From Gemmatimonadota bacterium (lineage in GTDB: Bacteria > Gemmatimonadota > Gemmatimonadetes > Gemmatimonadales > Gemmatimonadaceae), in contig JAQBQB010000002.1 of the NCBI GenBank assembly GCA_028287235.1, forward strand, positions 372,001 through 436,000: a stretch of DNA of 64,000 nt, read 5' to 3'. Made by a program: the position numbers and the translations under genes. Below are positions 17,534-26,891 of this stretch, piece by piece; position 1 is the first letter of the stretch; every line of letters begins with the position of its first letter. A model generated the notes under the pieces. It saw only the letters and a list, made by a program, of their open reading frames with translations, ran no database searches and was not told the DNA's origin.

Positions 17534-19403
17534 TCACGCACACCCGCCGCACGACAGCGGCGCGACGGGCGGATTGCCGGTCGCCCCGTCGCTCGAGCCC
17601 ACGCTCGCGACGGTTCATGCACCACCGGCGTACACGCCGGTCGACGGACGGGTGATGGTCATCGCGCTGGTCGCGATCGGAGTCGGAACAGCCGCGGCGC
17701 TGATCGCGAACCTCCTGACCCACCTCATCGGCTTCATCACGAATCTCGCATACTACGGCCGGCTCTCCGGAAGCTTCTCCGCGCCGAGCACCGACCGGCT
17801 CGGCGCATGGTCGGTGCTCGTGCCGATCGCCGGCGCGCTGATCGTGGGACTCATGGCTCGGTATGGCGCCGCGGCGATTCGCGGCCACGGCATTCCCGAA
17901 GTCATGGAACGCGTGTTGTACAACCGCAGCCAGATCTCGCCGAAGATCATGCTGCTCAAGCCGCTCTCGGCGGCGATCGCGATCGGCACCGGCGGACCGT
18001 TCGGCGCCGAGGGGCCAATCATCGCCACCGGCGGCGCGATGGGCTCGCTCGTCGGACAGTTGATCCACGTCACCGCGGACGAACGCAAAACGCTGCTCGC
18101 GTCGGGCGCCGCGGCGGGAATGGCCGCGACATTCGGCAGCCCGGTGGCGGCCGTGCTCCTCGCCGTCGAGCTGCTGTTGTTCGAGTACCGGCCGCGCTCC
18201 GTCATTCCGGTGGCGCTCGCGTCCGCCGTCGCGACCGGCGTGCGCGCGCTGCTCGTCGGATCTGGTCCGGTCTTCACGATCCCGGCGCTGCAACAGCCGT
18301 CGCTGCCCGCGCTCGTTGCGTACGTCGTGCTCGGCGGCATCGTCGGCGTGTTCGCGGTGTTCGCGACGCGCATCGTCTACTGGATCGAGGACCTGTACGA
18401 GGAGCTGCCGATCCACTGGATGTGGTGGCCGATGCTCGGCGCAGTCGTGGTGGGCGTGATTGGCCTGCTCGACCAGCGCACGCTCGGCGTGGGCTACTCG
18501 AACATCGAGAGCATCATCGGCGGACAGTTCGTGGGACGCACGCTGTTGATGTTGATCGTGCTCAAGTTCATCTCCTGGTCGGTGTACCTCGGCAGCGGAA
18601 CGTCGGGCGGTACGCTCGCACCGCTGTTCACCGTGGGCGGCGGCATCGGTGCCCTGCTCGGCGAGCTGGCCACGTCGATCGCGCCGGGGCTCGGCGTGGA
18701 CGTGCACGTCGCCGCGCTGGTCGGCATGGCGTCGATCTTCGCCGGCGCGTCGCACGCGCTGCTCGCATCGGTGGTGTTCGCGTTCGAGACGACGCGGCAG
18801 CCAATGGGACTGCTCCCGCTCCTCGCCGGTTGCAGCACGGCGTATTTGCTCGCGCTCTTCCTCATGCGCAACTCGATCATGACCGAGAAGCTGGCGCGCC
18901 GCGGAACGCCGATTCGCACCGAGTACACGGCGGACTTTCTCGATCGCGTGCTCGTGCGCGACGCGGCGTCGCGCGACGTCGTCACGCTCTCGGGCACGCA
19001 GACGCTCCGCGAGCTGCGGGCGTGGATGGACACCCGCAACACCGACACGACACACCAGGGCTTTCCCGTGCTCGATGCGGACGGCGCACTGCTCGGCGTC
19101 GTGACGCGCCGCGACCTGCTCGACCCGCGACATTCCGACGACACCGCCGTGCGCGCGATTCTCTCGCGCCGGCCCGCCGTGGTCTACGAAGAGAATACGC
19201 TGCGCGAAGCCGCGGACCACATGGTGGGCGCGGGCGTGGGACGATTGCCGGTCGTTACGCGCGAGGCGCCGAGCGTCGTTGTTGGAATTCTCTCACGAAG
19301 CGATCTGCTCTCGGCGCACCGGCATCGGCTGGATGCGGCGATGGTGACGGAACAGCCGCCGATCGCGCGCGCGTGGCGGAAGCGGATGGCGCGGAGGGGA
19401 TAG
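17526..19403 (+). CDS. CLC-type chloride channel/exchanger with CBS pair
   Basis: 625-residue CLC membrane protein followed by two CBS domains (about 480-610). The anion-pathway motifs are present as GHGIPEV, GGPFGAEGP and GGTLAPLFTVGG. The gating glutamate (Glu148 of E. coli ClcA) is retained in GAEGP. A Glu before Tyr-Arg-Pro (FEYRPR) sits where ClcA has Glu203, the internal proton site, so an H+/anion exchanger is predicted rather than a pure channel. About 10-11 membrane helices span residues 40-450. GTG start at 17526 lies inside the end of the MarR gene. The CBS pair suggests nucleotide gating. Fluoride-type CLCs have different filter motifs. Confidence 0.92.
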   Translation: MSSHAHPPHDSGATGGLPVAPSLEPTLATVHAPPAYTPVDGRVMVIALVAIGVGTAAALIANLLTHLIGFITNLAYYGRLSGSFSAPSTDRLGAWSVLVPIAGALIVGLMARYGAAAIRGHGIPEVMERVLYNRSQISPKIMLLKPLSAAIAIGTGGPFGAEGPIIATGGAMGSLVGQLIHVTADERKTLLASGAAAGMAATFGSPVAAVLLAVELLLFEYRPRSVIPVALASAVATGVRALLVGSGPVFTIPALQQPSLPALVAYVVLGGIVGVFAVFATRIVYWIEDLYEELPIHWMWWPMLGAVVVGVIGLLDQRTLGVGYSNIESIIGGQFVGRTLLMLIVLKFISWSVYLGSGTSGGTLAPLFTVGGGIGALLGELATSIAPGLGVDVHVAALVGMASIFAGASHALLASVVFAFETTRQPMGLLPLLAGCSTAYLLALFLMRNSIMTEKLARRGTPIRTEYTADFLDRVLVRDAASRDVVTLSGTQTLRELRAWMDTRNTDTTHQGFPVLDADGALLGVVTRRDLLDPRHSDDTAVRAILSRRPAVVYEENTLREAADHMVGAGVGRLPVVTREAPSVVVGILSRSDLLSAHRHRLDAAMVTEQPPIARAWRKRMARRG

Positions 19404-19424
19404 ACCTTCGGATGACAGAACGCG

Positions 19425-20786
19425 CTACCGGTTCCAGTGCCGCTGCCGCGCGATCTCGATACCGGAGATGCACGTCGTCAGCCAGAGCAGTCCCGCCGCC
19501 AAGCCTGCCGTCGCGTCGCTGATGTAGTGCTGGCCGAGATACAGGCGGCTGATCGTGATCGCCACGACGAGCCCGATGGCGACGACGATCACGAGCATCC
19601 GCGCGGCCGCGCTCTTGAGGAAGGAGCAGACGAGATACGCCAGCATCCCACATCCCACGAGCACCCCGAGCGCGTGGCCGCTCGCGAGACCCGTTCCCCA
19701 GTCGAGGAGCACGACGTCGGCGAACGGCAGCTCCGAGCGGCGCACCACGAAGCGCAGCGCGGCGTCGAGCAACGATCCGCCGATGAACGCGGCGCACCAT
19801 CCCGCGAGCTCGAGCCCTTGGCGCCGCACGGCGTAGACGAACCCGCCGGCGAAGAGAAGGACCGTCATCGCGCCGCGGCTGCCCACGCCGCTGAGTAGCT
19901 CGAAGACGCGGAGCGCCTCGGGCGCGAGGGACTCGCGAAGGCGCGCCGCGACGATGACGTCGAAGCGCGTGAGCGGCGAGCTGTCGACGAGACCCTCCGT
20001 GATCGACGCAAAGATGCCGATCACCGCGAGGCTCACGGCGAACCCGACCACGAGGTGCAGCGCGAGATATTGTCCCTGGGCGAACCGGCCGGACATGAAT
20101 CGCCACGCCACCGGATGATGCTCGCGCATGTCGCTCATCCGCGGCGACGTGCCGGCGCGCTCGAAGGTCTGGTCGAGCGACGCCACCACCGTCGAACGAT
20201 TCTTCGCGAACCAGCGCCAGAGGAACACGACCCCGGCAACCACGGCGATGAAGATCGCCACCAGCAGGCTGACGCGGCCAATGTAGTGGACCAGCCGCGG
20301 CAGGTTGCGGCCGAAGACGTAGCCAAGGGCGCTGAACGTCAGCACCCACACGGTGCCGCCGAGCGCGTTGTAGAGCGTGAAGATGCGGAGCGGCATCTCC
20401 GACAGGCCGGCGAAGATGCCGACGAAGCTGCGGACGAAGGCGACGAACCGGCCGAGGAGCACCGTCTTGGCGCCGTGCTGATCGAAGAATTTGTGCGTCT
20501 TGGCGAGGCGGGTTTCGGTGAGGCCAATCCACTTGCCGTGGCGTGCCACGAACGCGTGTCCGCCGCGCGCGCCGATCCAGTAGCCCGCCTGTCCGCCCGC
20601 GATCGTCCCGATGCATCCGGCGACGATCACGCCGACGACGGAGAGCGTGCCCCGTCCGGCGAGCGCCGCCGCGGTCACGAGCGCCGTCTCGCCTGGAACG
20701 GGAACCCCGGCGCCTTCGATGAAGAGGAAGAGCGCAACCAACACATAGCCATAGTGGGCGACCCACTGGCTTACGACATCGAGCAT
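19425..20786 (-). CDS. DedA - PAP2 phosphatase fusion protein
   Basis: 453-residue inner-membrane protein joining two lipid-related domains. Residues 1-200 are a DedA/SNARE-associated family protein: EGAGVPVPGE, the YWIGARGG loop, and GRFVAFVRSFVGIFAGLS with the conserved arginines needed for polyprenyl-phosphate or phospholipid flipping. Residues about 240-450 are a PAP2-type phosphatase: ASGHA (motif 2) and SRLYLGQHYISD (motif 3) are intact, but motif 1 is weak, reading LRFVVRRSELP rather than KX6RP. The fusion could couple recycling of undecaprenyl carriers with dephosphorylation of the pyrophosphate. It is convergent with the CLC gene. Confidence 0.9.
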   Translation of the reverse strand: MLDVVSQWVAHYGYVLVALFLFIEGAGVPVPGETALVTAAALAGRGTLSVVGVIVAGCIGTIAGGQAGYWIGARGGHAFVARHGKWIGLTETRLAKTHKFFDQHGAKTVLLGRFVAFVRSFVGIFAGLSEMPLRIFTLYNALGGTVWVLTFSALGYVFGRNLPRLVHYIGRVSLLVAIFIAVVAGVVFLWRWFAKNRSTVVASLDQTFERAGTSPRMSDMREHHPVAWRFMSGRFAQGQYLALHLVVGFAVSLAVIGIFASITEGLVDSSPLTRFDVIVAARLRESLAPEALRVFELLSGVGSRGAMTVLLFAGGFVYAVRRQGLELAGWCAAFIGGSLLDAALRFVVRRSELPFADVVLLDWGTGLASGHALGVLVGCGMLAYLVCSFLKSAAARMLVIVVAIGLVVAITISRLYLGQHYISDATAGLAAGLLWLTTCISGIEIARQRHWNR

Positions 20787-20896
20787 CCGTGTGTCACTGA
20801 TCCGGGTGGGTGGACGCGACGCGGGAAGGTCGAAAGCTCGAAGGAAGGCGCCCGAGCCACAAGCTCTAGTCTTCCACGCAGCGCGTTGGTATACGA

Positions 20897-22021
20897 ATGT
20901 TAGACAACCAATTCCCTTTCCCCGATTCGATGCTCGACATTCTGAACCTGGACAGCCTGGAGACGTTGGCGCGCGAGCGTCTCGACCCCATGCTGTACGA
21001 CTACATCGCCGGCGGCTCGGCGGACGAATGGACGCTGGGCGAGAACCGCGCGGCGTGGTCGCGCCTCCAGCTCGTGCCGCGCATGCTGCGCGGCGTCGCC
21101 ACCCGCTCGCTCGAGACCACGGTGCTCGGCACGCCGGTCTCCTTTCCCGTGCTCGTGCCGCCGATGGCCTTTCATGGGCTCTGCCACGTCGACGCCGAAG
21201 CCGCTACGGCGAAGGGGACCGTCGCGGAGGGCACCATCTTCTGCGCGAGCACGGTCTCGAACTGCAGCCTCGAGACGATCGCCGAGGCGTCGGGGGATGG
21301 ACCGCGCTGGTTCCAGCTCTACGTCTATCGCGACCGGGCGATCACGCGCGATCTGGTCGAGCGCGCGGCGGCGGCGGGCTACTCGGCCCTCTGCCTGACG
21401 GTCGACACGCCCTACGGCGGGCACCGCGAGCGCGACAAGCGCAACACCCTCCGCATGCCGGCTCACCTGGAGCTGGGAAATTTTCCGCGGTCGCACACGG
21501 ATGCGCATCACCACGGCGGCGGCAGCGGATCGTCCCTCGGCGCGTACATCCACGCGATGTGGGATCCAGGTCTGACCTGGAACGACGTCGAGTGGCTGCA
21601 GTCGATCTCCTCGATGCCCGTGGTCGTGAAAGGCGTGCTCGCCCCCGACGATGCGGTGTTGGCGCTCGACCACGGCGCCACGGCGGTGATCGTTTCGAAC
21701 CACGGCGGACGGCAGCTCGACTCCGCCCCCGCACCGATCACGATGCTGAAGGCGGTGGTCGACGCCGTCGACGGGCGCGGCGAAGTCTATCTCGACGGCG
21801 GCGTCCGGCGTGGAACCGACGTGATGAAAGCGCTCGCGCTCGGGGCACGCGCCGTGCTGGTTGGACGGCCGGTGCTCTGGGGCCTGACGCTCGACGGAGC
21901 CGACGGCGTGCGAGCGGTGCTCGCGCACCTGCGTGGCGAGCTCGATCTGGCGATGGCGCTCAGCGGCTGCGCCACCGTCGCCGACGTCACACGCGACCTG
22001 ATTCTCGAGGGCAGGCCATGA
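20897..22021 (+). CDS. FMN-dependent alpha-hydroxy-acid oxidase family protein
   Basis: 374-residue TIM-barrel flavoenzyme of the glycolate oxidase / L-lactate dehydrogenase / lactate oxidase family, which oxidises 2-hydroxyacids to 2-oxoacids. The DYIAGGSADEWTLGENR opening, FMN-contacting PPMAFHGL and WFQLYVYRDR, the Lys of VVVKGVL and the catalytic His with Arg in SNHGGRQLD are all present, as are the phosphate-binding DGGVRRGTDV and GRPVLWGL. Compared with relatives the lid after strand 4 holds a short His/Gly-rich segment (DAHHHGGGSGSS). Start could also be the Met at 20930. It overlaps the next gene by 4 nt (ATGA), so they form an operon. Exact hydroxyacid not predictable. Confidence 0.9.
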   Translation: MLDNQFPFPDSMLDILNLDSLETLARERLDPMLYDYIAGGSADEWTLGENRAAWSRLQLVPRMLRGVATRSLETTVLGTPVSFPVLVPPMAFHGLCHVDAEAATAKGTVAEGTIFCASTVSNCSLETIAEASGDGPRWFQLYVYRDRAITRDLVERAAAAGYSALCLTVDTPYGGHRERDKRNTLRMPAHLELGNFPRSHTDAHHHGGGSGSSLGAYIHAMWDPGLTWNDVEWLQSISSMPVVVKGVLAPDDAVLALDHGATAVIVSNHGGRQLDSAPAPITMLKAVVDAVDGRGEVYLDGGVRRGTDVMKALALGARAVLVGRPVLWGLTLDGADGVRAVLAHLRGELDLAMALSGCATVADVTRDLILEGRP

Positions 22022-22590
22022 CGCAATTGACGCTCGATCCCAAGACCACGGCGCTCGTGGTGATCGATCTCCAGAAAGGCATCGTCGGTACGCCGACGGT
22101 GCCGCATGCGGCGGCGGACGTCGTGTCGCGTTCGGCGCGGCTCGCCAAGCGCTTTCGCGAGCGGCAAGCACTCGTCGTGCTCGTACACGTCGACACCGGT
22201 CCGGCGGGCGAGCTGTTTCCGCGCCCCATCACCGACGTTGAGCGTCCGCGCATGACGCCGCCTGCGGACTGGTCGGCGATCGTTCCCGAGCTGGGCCCCG
22301 AGTCGGGCGACGTCGTCGTCACGAAGCACCAGCCCGGCGCGTTCTACGCGACCGACCTCGAGGTCCAGCTTCGGCGGCGGAACATTCAGACGATCGTGCT
22401 GTGCGGCATTGCGACGAACGTCGGCGTCGAGGCAACGGCGCGCGTGGGATTCGAGCACGGATACAATCTCGTGTTCGCATCCGATGCGATGACGGCGCGC
22501 GACGCCGAGCTGCACACGGGCGCCGTCACCAAGTTCTTTCCGACGATCGGACGGGTGCGGACGACGGAGGAGATCGTCGAAGCGTTATAG
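22018..22590 (+). CDS. Isochorismatase-like hydrolase
   Basis: 190-residue isochorismatase-fold protein, translationally coupled to the upstream flavoenzyme by an ATGA overlap. The acidic catalytic residue Asp17 (VVIDLQKG) and Lys103 (VVTKHQPGAF) are present. At the cis-peptide loop, where cysteine hydrolases such as nicotinamidase carry the nucleophile (TDxC), this reads ATNVGVEAT: the Cys is replaced by Gly, as in true isochorismatases. Amidase chemistry is therefore doubtful. The pairing with a hydroxyacid oxidase suggests a small catabolic pathway; the substrate is unknown. Confidence 0.87.
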   Translation: MTQLTLDPKTTALVVIDLQKGIVGTPTVPHAAADVVSRSARLAKRFRERQALVVLVHVDTGPAGELFPRPITDVERPRMTPPADWSAIVPELGPESGDVVVTKHQPGAFYATDLEVQLRRRNIQTIVLCGIATNVGVEATARVGFEHGYNLVFASDAMTARDAELHTGAVTKFFPTIGRVRTTEEIVEAL

Positions 22591-22623
22591 AAGTTGCGAG
22601 CGCACCAGAGCCGGCGGCGGATC

Positions 22624-25600
22624 CTACACCGGCACCACCACCGGCAGCGTCCGATCCTGTTCCGGCTGCTCGGGCGGCGGGAGACGATAATCCCGTCCCC
22701 GAATCGCCACGAGCAGCGTCGGCACCACGAACAGCGTGATCGGCGTCGACAGCGCCAGGCCGCCGATCACCGCCAGCGCGAGCGGCTTCTGCATGTCGCT
22801 GCCCGCGCCGATTCCCAACGCCAACGGCAGCAGGCCGAACAGCGTGCACAGCGTCGTCATGAGAATGGGGCGCAGACGAATGCGCGCCGCGCCGAGCAGC
22901 GCCGGCTCGAGGGTGAGGCCTTCGTTCTTCATCAGATGCCGCGTGAAGTCGAGCAGGATGATGCCGTTCTTCACGATCAGGCCCACGAGCAGGATCAGTC
23001 CCATGAACGACGACACGTTGAGCGGCGTGCCCGTGACGAGCAGCAGGCCGATCGCGCCGACGAACGAGAGCGGCGCCGCGAGGAGCACCACCAACGGTTC
23101 GATGAACGACTGGAACTGGATCACCATCACCGCGATGACGCTGGCCCCGGCGAGCCCCAGCACGAGCAGCAGCGCATGGAACGCCGCCTGCTGGCTCGCG
23201 GACTGTCCGCCGATCTCGACGCGGATGCCGGACGGCGGCGGGTTCGCGTCGAGGACGGCCTTGACGTCGGCCGCTACGGCGCCGAGCGATCCGCCCGCGA
23301 GGTCGGCGGTCATCGCGATCATCTGTTGCTGATTCTCGCGCCGGAGCTCCGAGCGCACGTCCACCGGCGAAAATGTCGCCAACGCTCCCAGGGGCACCGG
23401 AGCTTTCGTCGCCGGCGACAGAATGGGAATCGAACCGAGGAGCTGCGGGCTGAAGCGCACCGAATCGGGCGCGCGCACGCGCACGGCGATCGAGCGATCG
23501 TCGAGACGGACCTCGCCGGCCAGCGTGCCCAACAAAGCGCCGCTCGCCGCGTCGGAGACCTGCGTGGGCGTGAGCCCCACGCGGTTCGCCTCGGCCTGGT
23601 TGATCGCCATGTCCATCTCGGCGCTCGGCTCGGCGACCCCGTTGAAGAGGTCCGCAATGCCGTTCACCTTGGAGAGCTTCGGCTCGAGCGCTTTGGCGTA
23701 CGCCTCGAGCGCGTTGAGGTCCGTGCCGAACAACTTGATCTCCACCGGCCGCGCGGCACCCGCGAGATCGTTGATGACGTCCGACAGGATCTGCACGAAC
23801 TCCACGCGCATGCGCGGCACCGCCACGGCGATCTTTCCACGGAAGTCGTCGATGATCTCGGCCGATGACCGCGACCGCGCGCTCTGCGGCTTCAGTCGCA
23901 CCGAGATGTCGCCGCGATTCTGCTCCGTGGCAAACAGCCCCAACTCCGCGCCGGTGCGCCGCGACGTGCCGCTCACTTCGGCGGTGTCGGACATGAGGAT
24001 ATTCTCGATGATGTGCACCTGCCGGTCGGTCTCGGCGAGCGCGGTGCCGCCGGGACTCCAGTAGTCGAGCACGAACGCGCCCTCGTCGATCTCCGGAAGG
24101 AAGCCGGTGGGGGCCATTCGTTGCACGATGACTCCGGCCACCACGAGCACGATGGCGATCGGGATGATCCATCGCGCGTGCCGCAGTGCGCCGCCGAGGG
24201 CGCGCTGATACCGGTCCGCGAGCGAATCGATTGCGTGGCCCACGCGCGCGAGCACGCCGCGCGGATGTTCCTTGTCTTTCTCCTCGTCCTCGACGTCCTC
24301 GACTTTGAGGAACTGCTCGCTCAACAGCGGAATGATCGTGAGCGCGACGACGAGCGACACGAGCACGGCGATCGTGAGGGTGATCGACAGCGCCTTGAAG
24401 AACTGTCCTTCGACGCCGGTGAGGAGCCCGAGCGGCAGGAACACCACCACGGTCGTGATGGTGGACGTCGTCACCGGCAGGATGAGCTCCTGCACGGCGT
24501 CGCGAATCGCGATCAGCTTGTCGTGCTGGAGATGTGCGTGGCGAACGATGTTCTCGGTGATCACCACCGCGTCGTCGATCACGATGCCGATGGCGATGGC
24601 CATGGCGCCGAGCGTCATCAGGTTGAAGGTCTGGCCGACCATCGACATGATGAACACGGTGATCGCCATCGTGATCGGAATCGACGACGCGCTGATCGCC
24701 GTTACGCGGCCGTGCCGCAAGAACAACAGCAGGATGATCACGGCGAGGACGGCGCCGATGATCATGGCGTCGCGCACCGACTTGGTCGCGTCGCGCACGA
24801 GCGAGGCCTGATCGTAGACAGGCTTGAGCACCATCCCGCGCGGGAGGGTTTTCTGCAGGCTTGCGGCGATCGCGGCAATGCTGTCGGCGATGTTCGTCGT
24901 GTTGCCGCCGATCTGCCGCGTGATGTTGAGCAGCGCCGCGGGTTTGCCGTCGCCGGCCACGATGCGCACGTGATCCTCTGTGCCGGCGTGGACCGTCGCC
25001 AGGTCGCCGACGCGCAATCCGTGGCTGACCACGACGTTGGCGATGTCGTCCGCCGAATGCGCCTCCGTCGCCGTCACGATCAGATATTGCTTGTAGTCCT
25101 CCGGCATGCGGCCGACGGCGGCCACCGTGGTCGCCGCCTGGATGGCGTTCGCGAGATCGGTGAACGTCAACTGTTGTGCGGCCAACTTGGCGGGATCGGC
25201 CACCACTTCGATCTCGCGGATGTCGCTCGCCTGGACGTCGACGCGTCCCACACCCGGCACGCGCGAGATCAGCGGCTTGATCTGATACCGCGCCAGGTCG
25301 TACATCGTGGCCGGGTCGCCACCCTGCAGGTTATACGAGAGAATTGGAAAAAGCGACGGCGTGAGACGCTCGACGTCGATGGTCAGGTCGTTGCCCCCGG
25401 GCAGCGTGCTGCGCACCTGGTTCACGCGCGCCTGCACCTGCTGGAGCGAGAAGATCATGTCCGTGGTGGGCGAGAACGTGACGTTCGTCTCGCTGCCGCC
25501 GCGGATGGAGCGCGATTGAACGCGCGTTACGCCGGGAACGACGCTGATCGCCTCCTCGATCGGGCGGGTGATCGCGAACAGCACCTGCCGCGCGCCGAGC

Positions 25601-25767
25601 GAGCTCCCTTCCACGACGATCGTGATGCGGGAGAACGTGAGCTCGGGATAGATCGCGGACGGGAGCTGCGTCGCGGCCCAGATGCCCGCGGCGCTGAGGA
25701 CGCCGATCGCCAGGTAGACGAAACGCCGTTGCTCGGCGAGGATGCTAAAGAGAGAGCGTTTCGCCAT
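22624..25767 (-). CDS. RND efflux pump, inner-membrane permease
   Basis: 1047-residue resistance-nodulation-division transporter with 12 TM helices in two repeats and large periplasmic loops. The proton-relay Asp pair in TM4 is seen as GIVIDDAVVITEN. Family landmarks are FLPEIDEGAFVLDYWSPGG (start of the second half), GLIVKNGIILLDFTRH and GAARIRLRPILMTTLCTLFGLLP. An acidic insertion VEDVEDEEKDKEH lies in the cytoplasmic mid-loop. It is CzcA/AcrB-intermediate in character, so metal or organic substrate cannot be decided. Last gene of the tolC-like/adaptor/pump unit; its ATG shares one base with the adaptor's stop. Expected to act as a trimer driven by the proton gradient. Confidence 0.93.
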   Translation of the reverse strand: MAKRSLFSILAEQRRFVYLAIGVLSAAGIWAATQLPSAIYPELTFSRITIVVEGSSLGARQVLFAITRPIEEAISVVPGVTRVQSRSIRGGSETNVTFSPTTDMIFSLQQVQARVNQVRSTLPGGNDLTIDVERLTPSLFPILSYNLQGGDPATMYDLARYQIKPLISRVPGVGRVDVQASDIREIEVVADPAKLAAQQLTFTDLANAIQAATTVAAVGRMPEDYKQYLIVTATEAHSADDIANVVVSHGLRVGDLATVHAGTEDHVRIVAGDGKPAALLNITRQIGGNTTNIADSIAAIAASLQKTLPRGMVLKPVYDQASLVRDATKSVRDAMIIGAVLAVIILLLFLRHGRVTAISASSIPITMAITVFIMSMVGQTFNLMTLGAMAIAIGIVIDDAVVITENIVRHAHLQHDKLIAIRDAVQELILPVTTSTITTVVVFLPLGLLTGVEGQFFKALSITLTIAVLVSLVVALTIIPLLSEQFLKVEDVEDEEKDKEHPRGVLARVGHAIDSLADRYQRALGGALRHARWIIPIAIVLVVAGVIVQRMAPTGFLPEIDEGAFVLDYWSPGGTALAETDRQVHIIENILMSDTAEVSGTSRRTGAELGLFATEQNRGDISVRLKPQSARSRSSAEIIDDFRGKIAVAVPRMRVEFVQILSDVINDLAGAARPVEIKLFGTDLNALEAYAKALEPKLSKVNGIADLFNGVAEPSAEMDMAINQAEANRVGLTPTQVSDAASGALLGTLAGEVRLDDRSIAVRVRAPDSVRFSPQLLGSIPILSPATKAPVPLGALATFSPVDVRSELRRENQQQMIAMTADLAGGSLGAVAADVKAVLDANPPPSGIRVEIGGQSASQQAAFHALLLVLGLAGASVIAVMVIQFQSFIEPLVVLLAAPLSFVGAIGLLLVTGTPLNVSSFMGLILLVGLIVKNGIILLDFTRHLMKNEGLTLEPALLGAARIRLRPILMTTLCTLFGLLPLALGIGAGSDMQKPLALAVIGGLALSTPITLFVVPTLLVAIRGRDYRLPPPEQPEQDRTLPVVVPV

Positions 25768-26891
25768 CAGGGTTTCACCGGAGTAACGGGCTTCGCGGCG
25801 CTGTCACCCTGCGCGGGAACCACGGTCGGCGGCACCACCTTGGCGCTGTCCTGCACGCCGTACGCGCCGTACGTCACGATCCGCTCGCCGGCCTTCAACC
25901 CTTCGGTGATCTCCACCGACGTATCGGTCTTTCCACCGACCTTCACGTCGCGCGCATGGGCGATGTTGTTGGCGTCGACGACGAACACCTGGAAGGCGTC
26001 GCCTTGGGGAACGAGCGCTTCGATCGGAATGACGATCGCGCTCGGCTTGGTCTCGATCACGATCTGCCCGAAAACCGTTTCGCCGATGCGAAGCGGACGG
26101 CGCGTCGTGGGCGCCTGCACGCGGACGGCGACGCTTCGATTGGTCGAGTCCACCGTTCCGCCGACGTCGGTAACGGTGCCCACACCGAGCGGCTCGCCCG
26201 ATGCCGACTGGCCCGCGCTCAACGTGGCCTTCGCGCCCGGATGGACGCGGCTCGCGTCGGTCGGGGTCACGCTCATGAGCACGTCGAGCGCGCTCGGATC
26301 GGCCACCTCGACGAGCGGCTGCGCCGGATCCGCCGACGCGCCGAGCGTTGCGGTCAACCGAACCACGACGCCGGCGATTGGTGATTTCAGAATCGAGAGT
26401 GCGGCCATCCGGTGCGCGGCTTCGGCGTCGGCTCGCGACTTGGCGAGATCGGCCGCGGCCAGCTCGGCGTCCTTCCGCGCCACGATCCCTTCGTTCGCCA
26501 ACCGCTGCTGGCGCTCATACGCACGCTCCGCTGCTTGAAGCGCGGCGTCGGCACTCCGCACTGTCGCCTGGAAGGGTGCCTGATCGAGCTCGATCAGCAC
26601 CTGCCCGACCTGCACGCTTTGGCCCGTCATCACGAGCACGCGCTCCACTCTGGCAGCTGACGGTGCAGCCAGCGTTGCGGTGTGATTGGGCCGGCCCACC
26701 ACGTTACCGATGGCGCCGAGTGTCTCGGTGAAGGCCTGTGGCGTGACGACCATCGTTTTGGCGCCAACGGTCGGCCGCGGCTGCGCGCTGTCGGCCGGCG
26801 CTCCGCCCTTTTTGCAGGCGACGGCCAGCAGCGCGATGCCGACGGCGCTGAGCCGCGTGAGAACATTCATGGTGAGGACTCGTCGACTCAT
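25767..26891 (-). CDS. RND efflux periplasmic adaptor lipoprotein
   Basis: 374-residue membrane-fusion protein linking the RND pump and TolC-like channel. Lipoprotein leader with the box LLAVAC. Lipoyl halves flank an alpha-hairpin (about 90-150, QVLIELDQAPFQATVRSADAALQ onward); the beta-barrel domain and membrane-proximal domain follow (VTPTDASRVHPGAKATL, then VFQVFVV-like strand). The start at 26891 overlaps the TolC-like stop (ATGA); Met at 26870 is an alternative that keeps the lipobox. Confidence 0.92.
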   Translation of the reverse strand: MSRRVLTMNVLTRLSAVGIALLAVACKKGGAPADSAQPRPTVGAKTMVVTPQAFTETLGAIGNVVGRPNHTATLAAPSAARVERVLVMTGQSVQVGQVLIELDQAPFQATVRSADAALQAAERAYERQQRLANEGIVARKDAELAAADLAKSRADAEAAHRMAALSILKSPIAGVVVRLTATLGASADPAQPLVEVADPSALDVLMSVTPTDASRVHPGAKATLSAGQSASGEPLGVGTVTDVGGTVDSTNRSVAVRVQAPTTRRPLRIGETVFGQIVIETKPSAIVIPIEALVPQGDAFQVFVVDANNIAHARDVKVGGKTDTSVEITEGLKAGERIVTYGAYGVQDSAKVVPPTVVPAQGDSAAKPVTPVKP

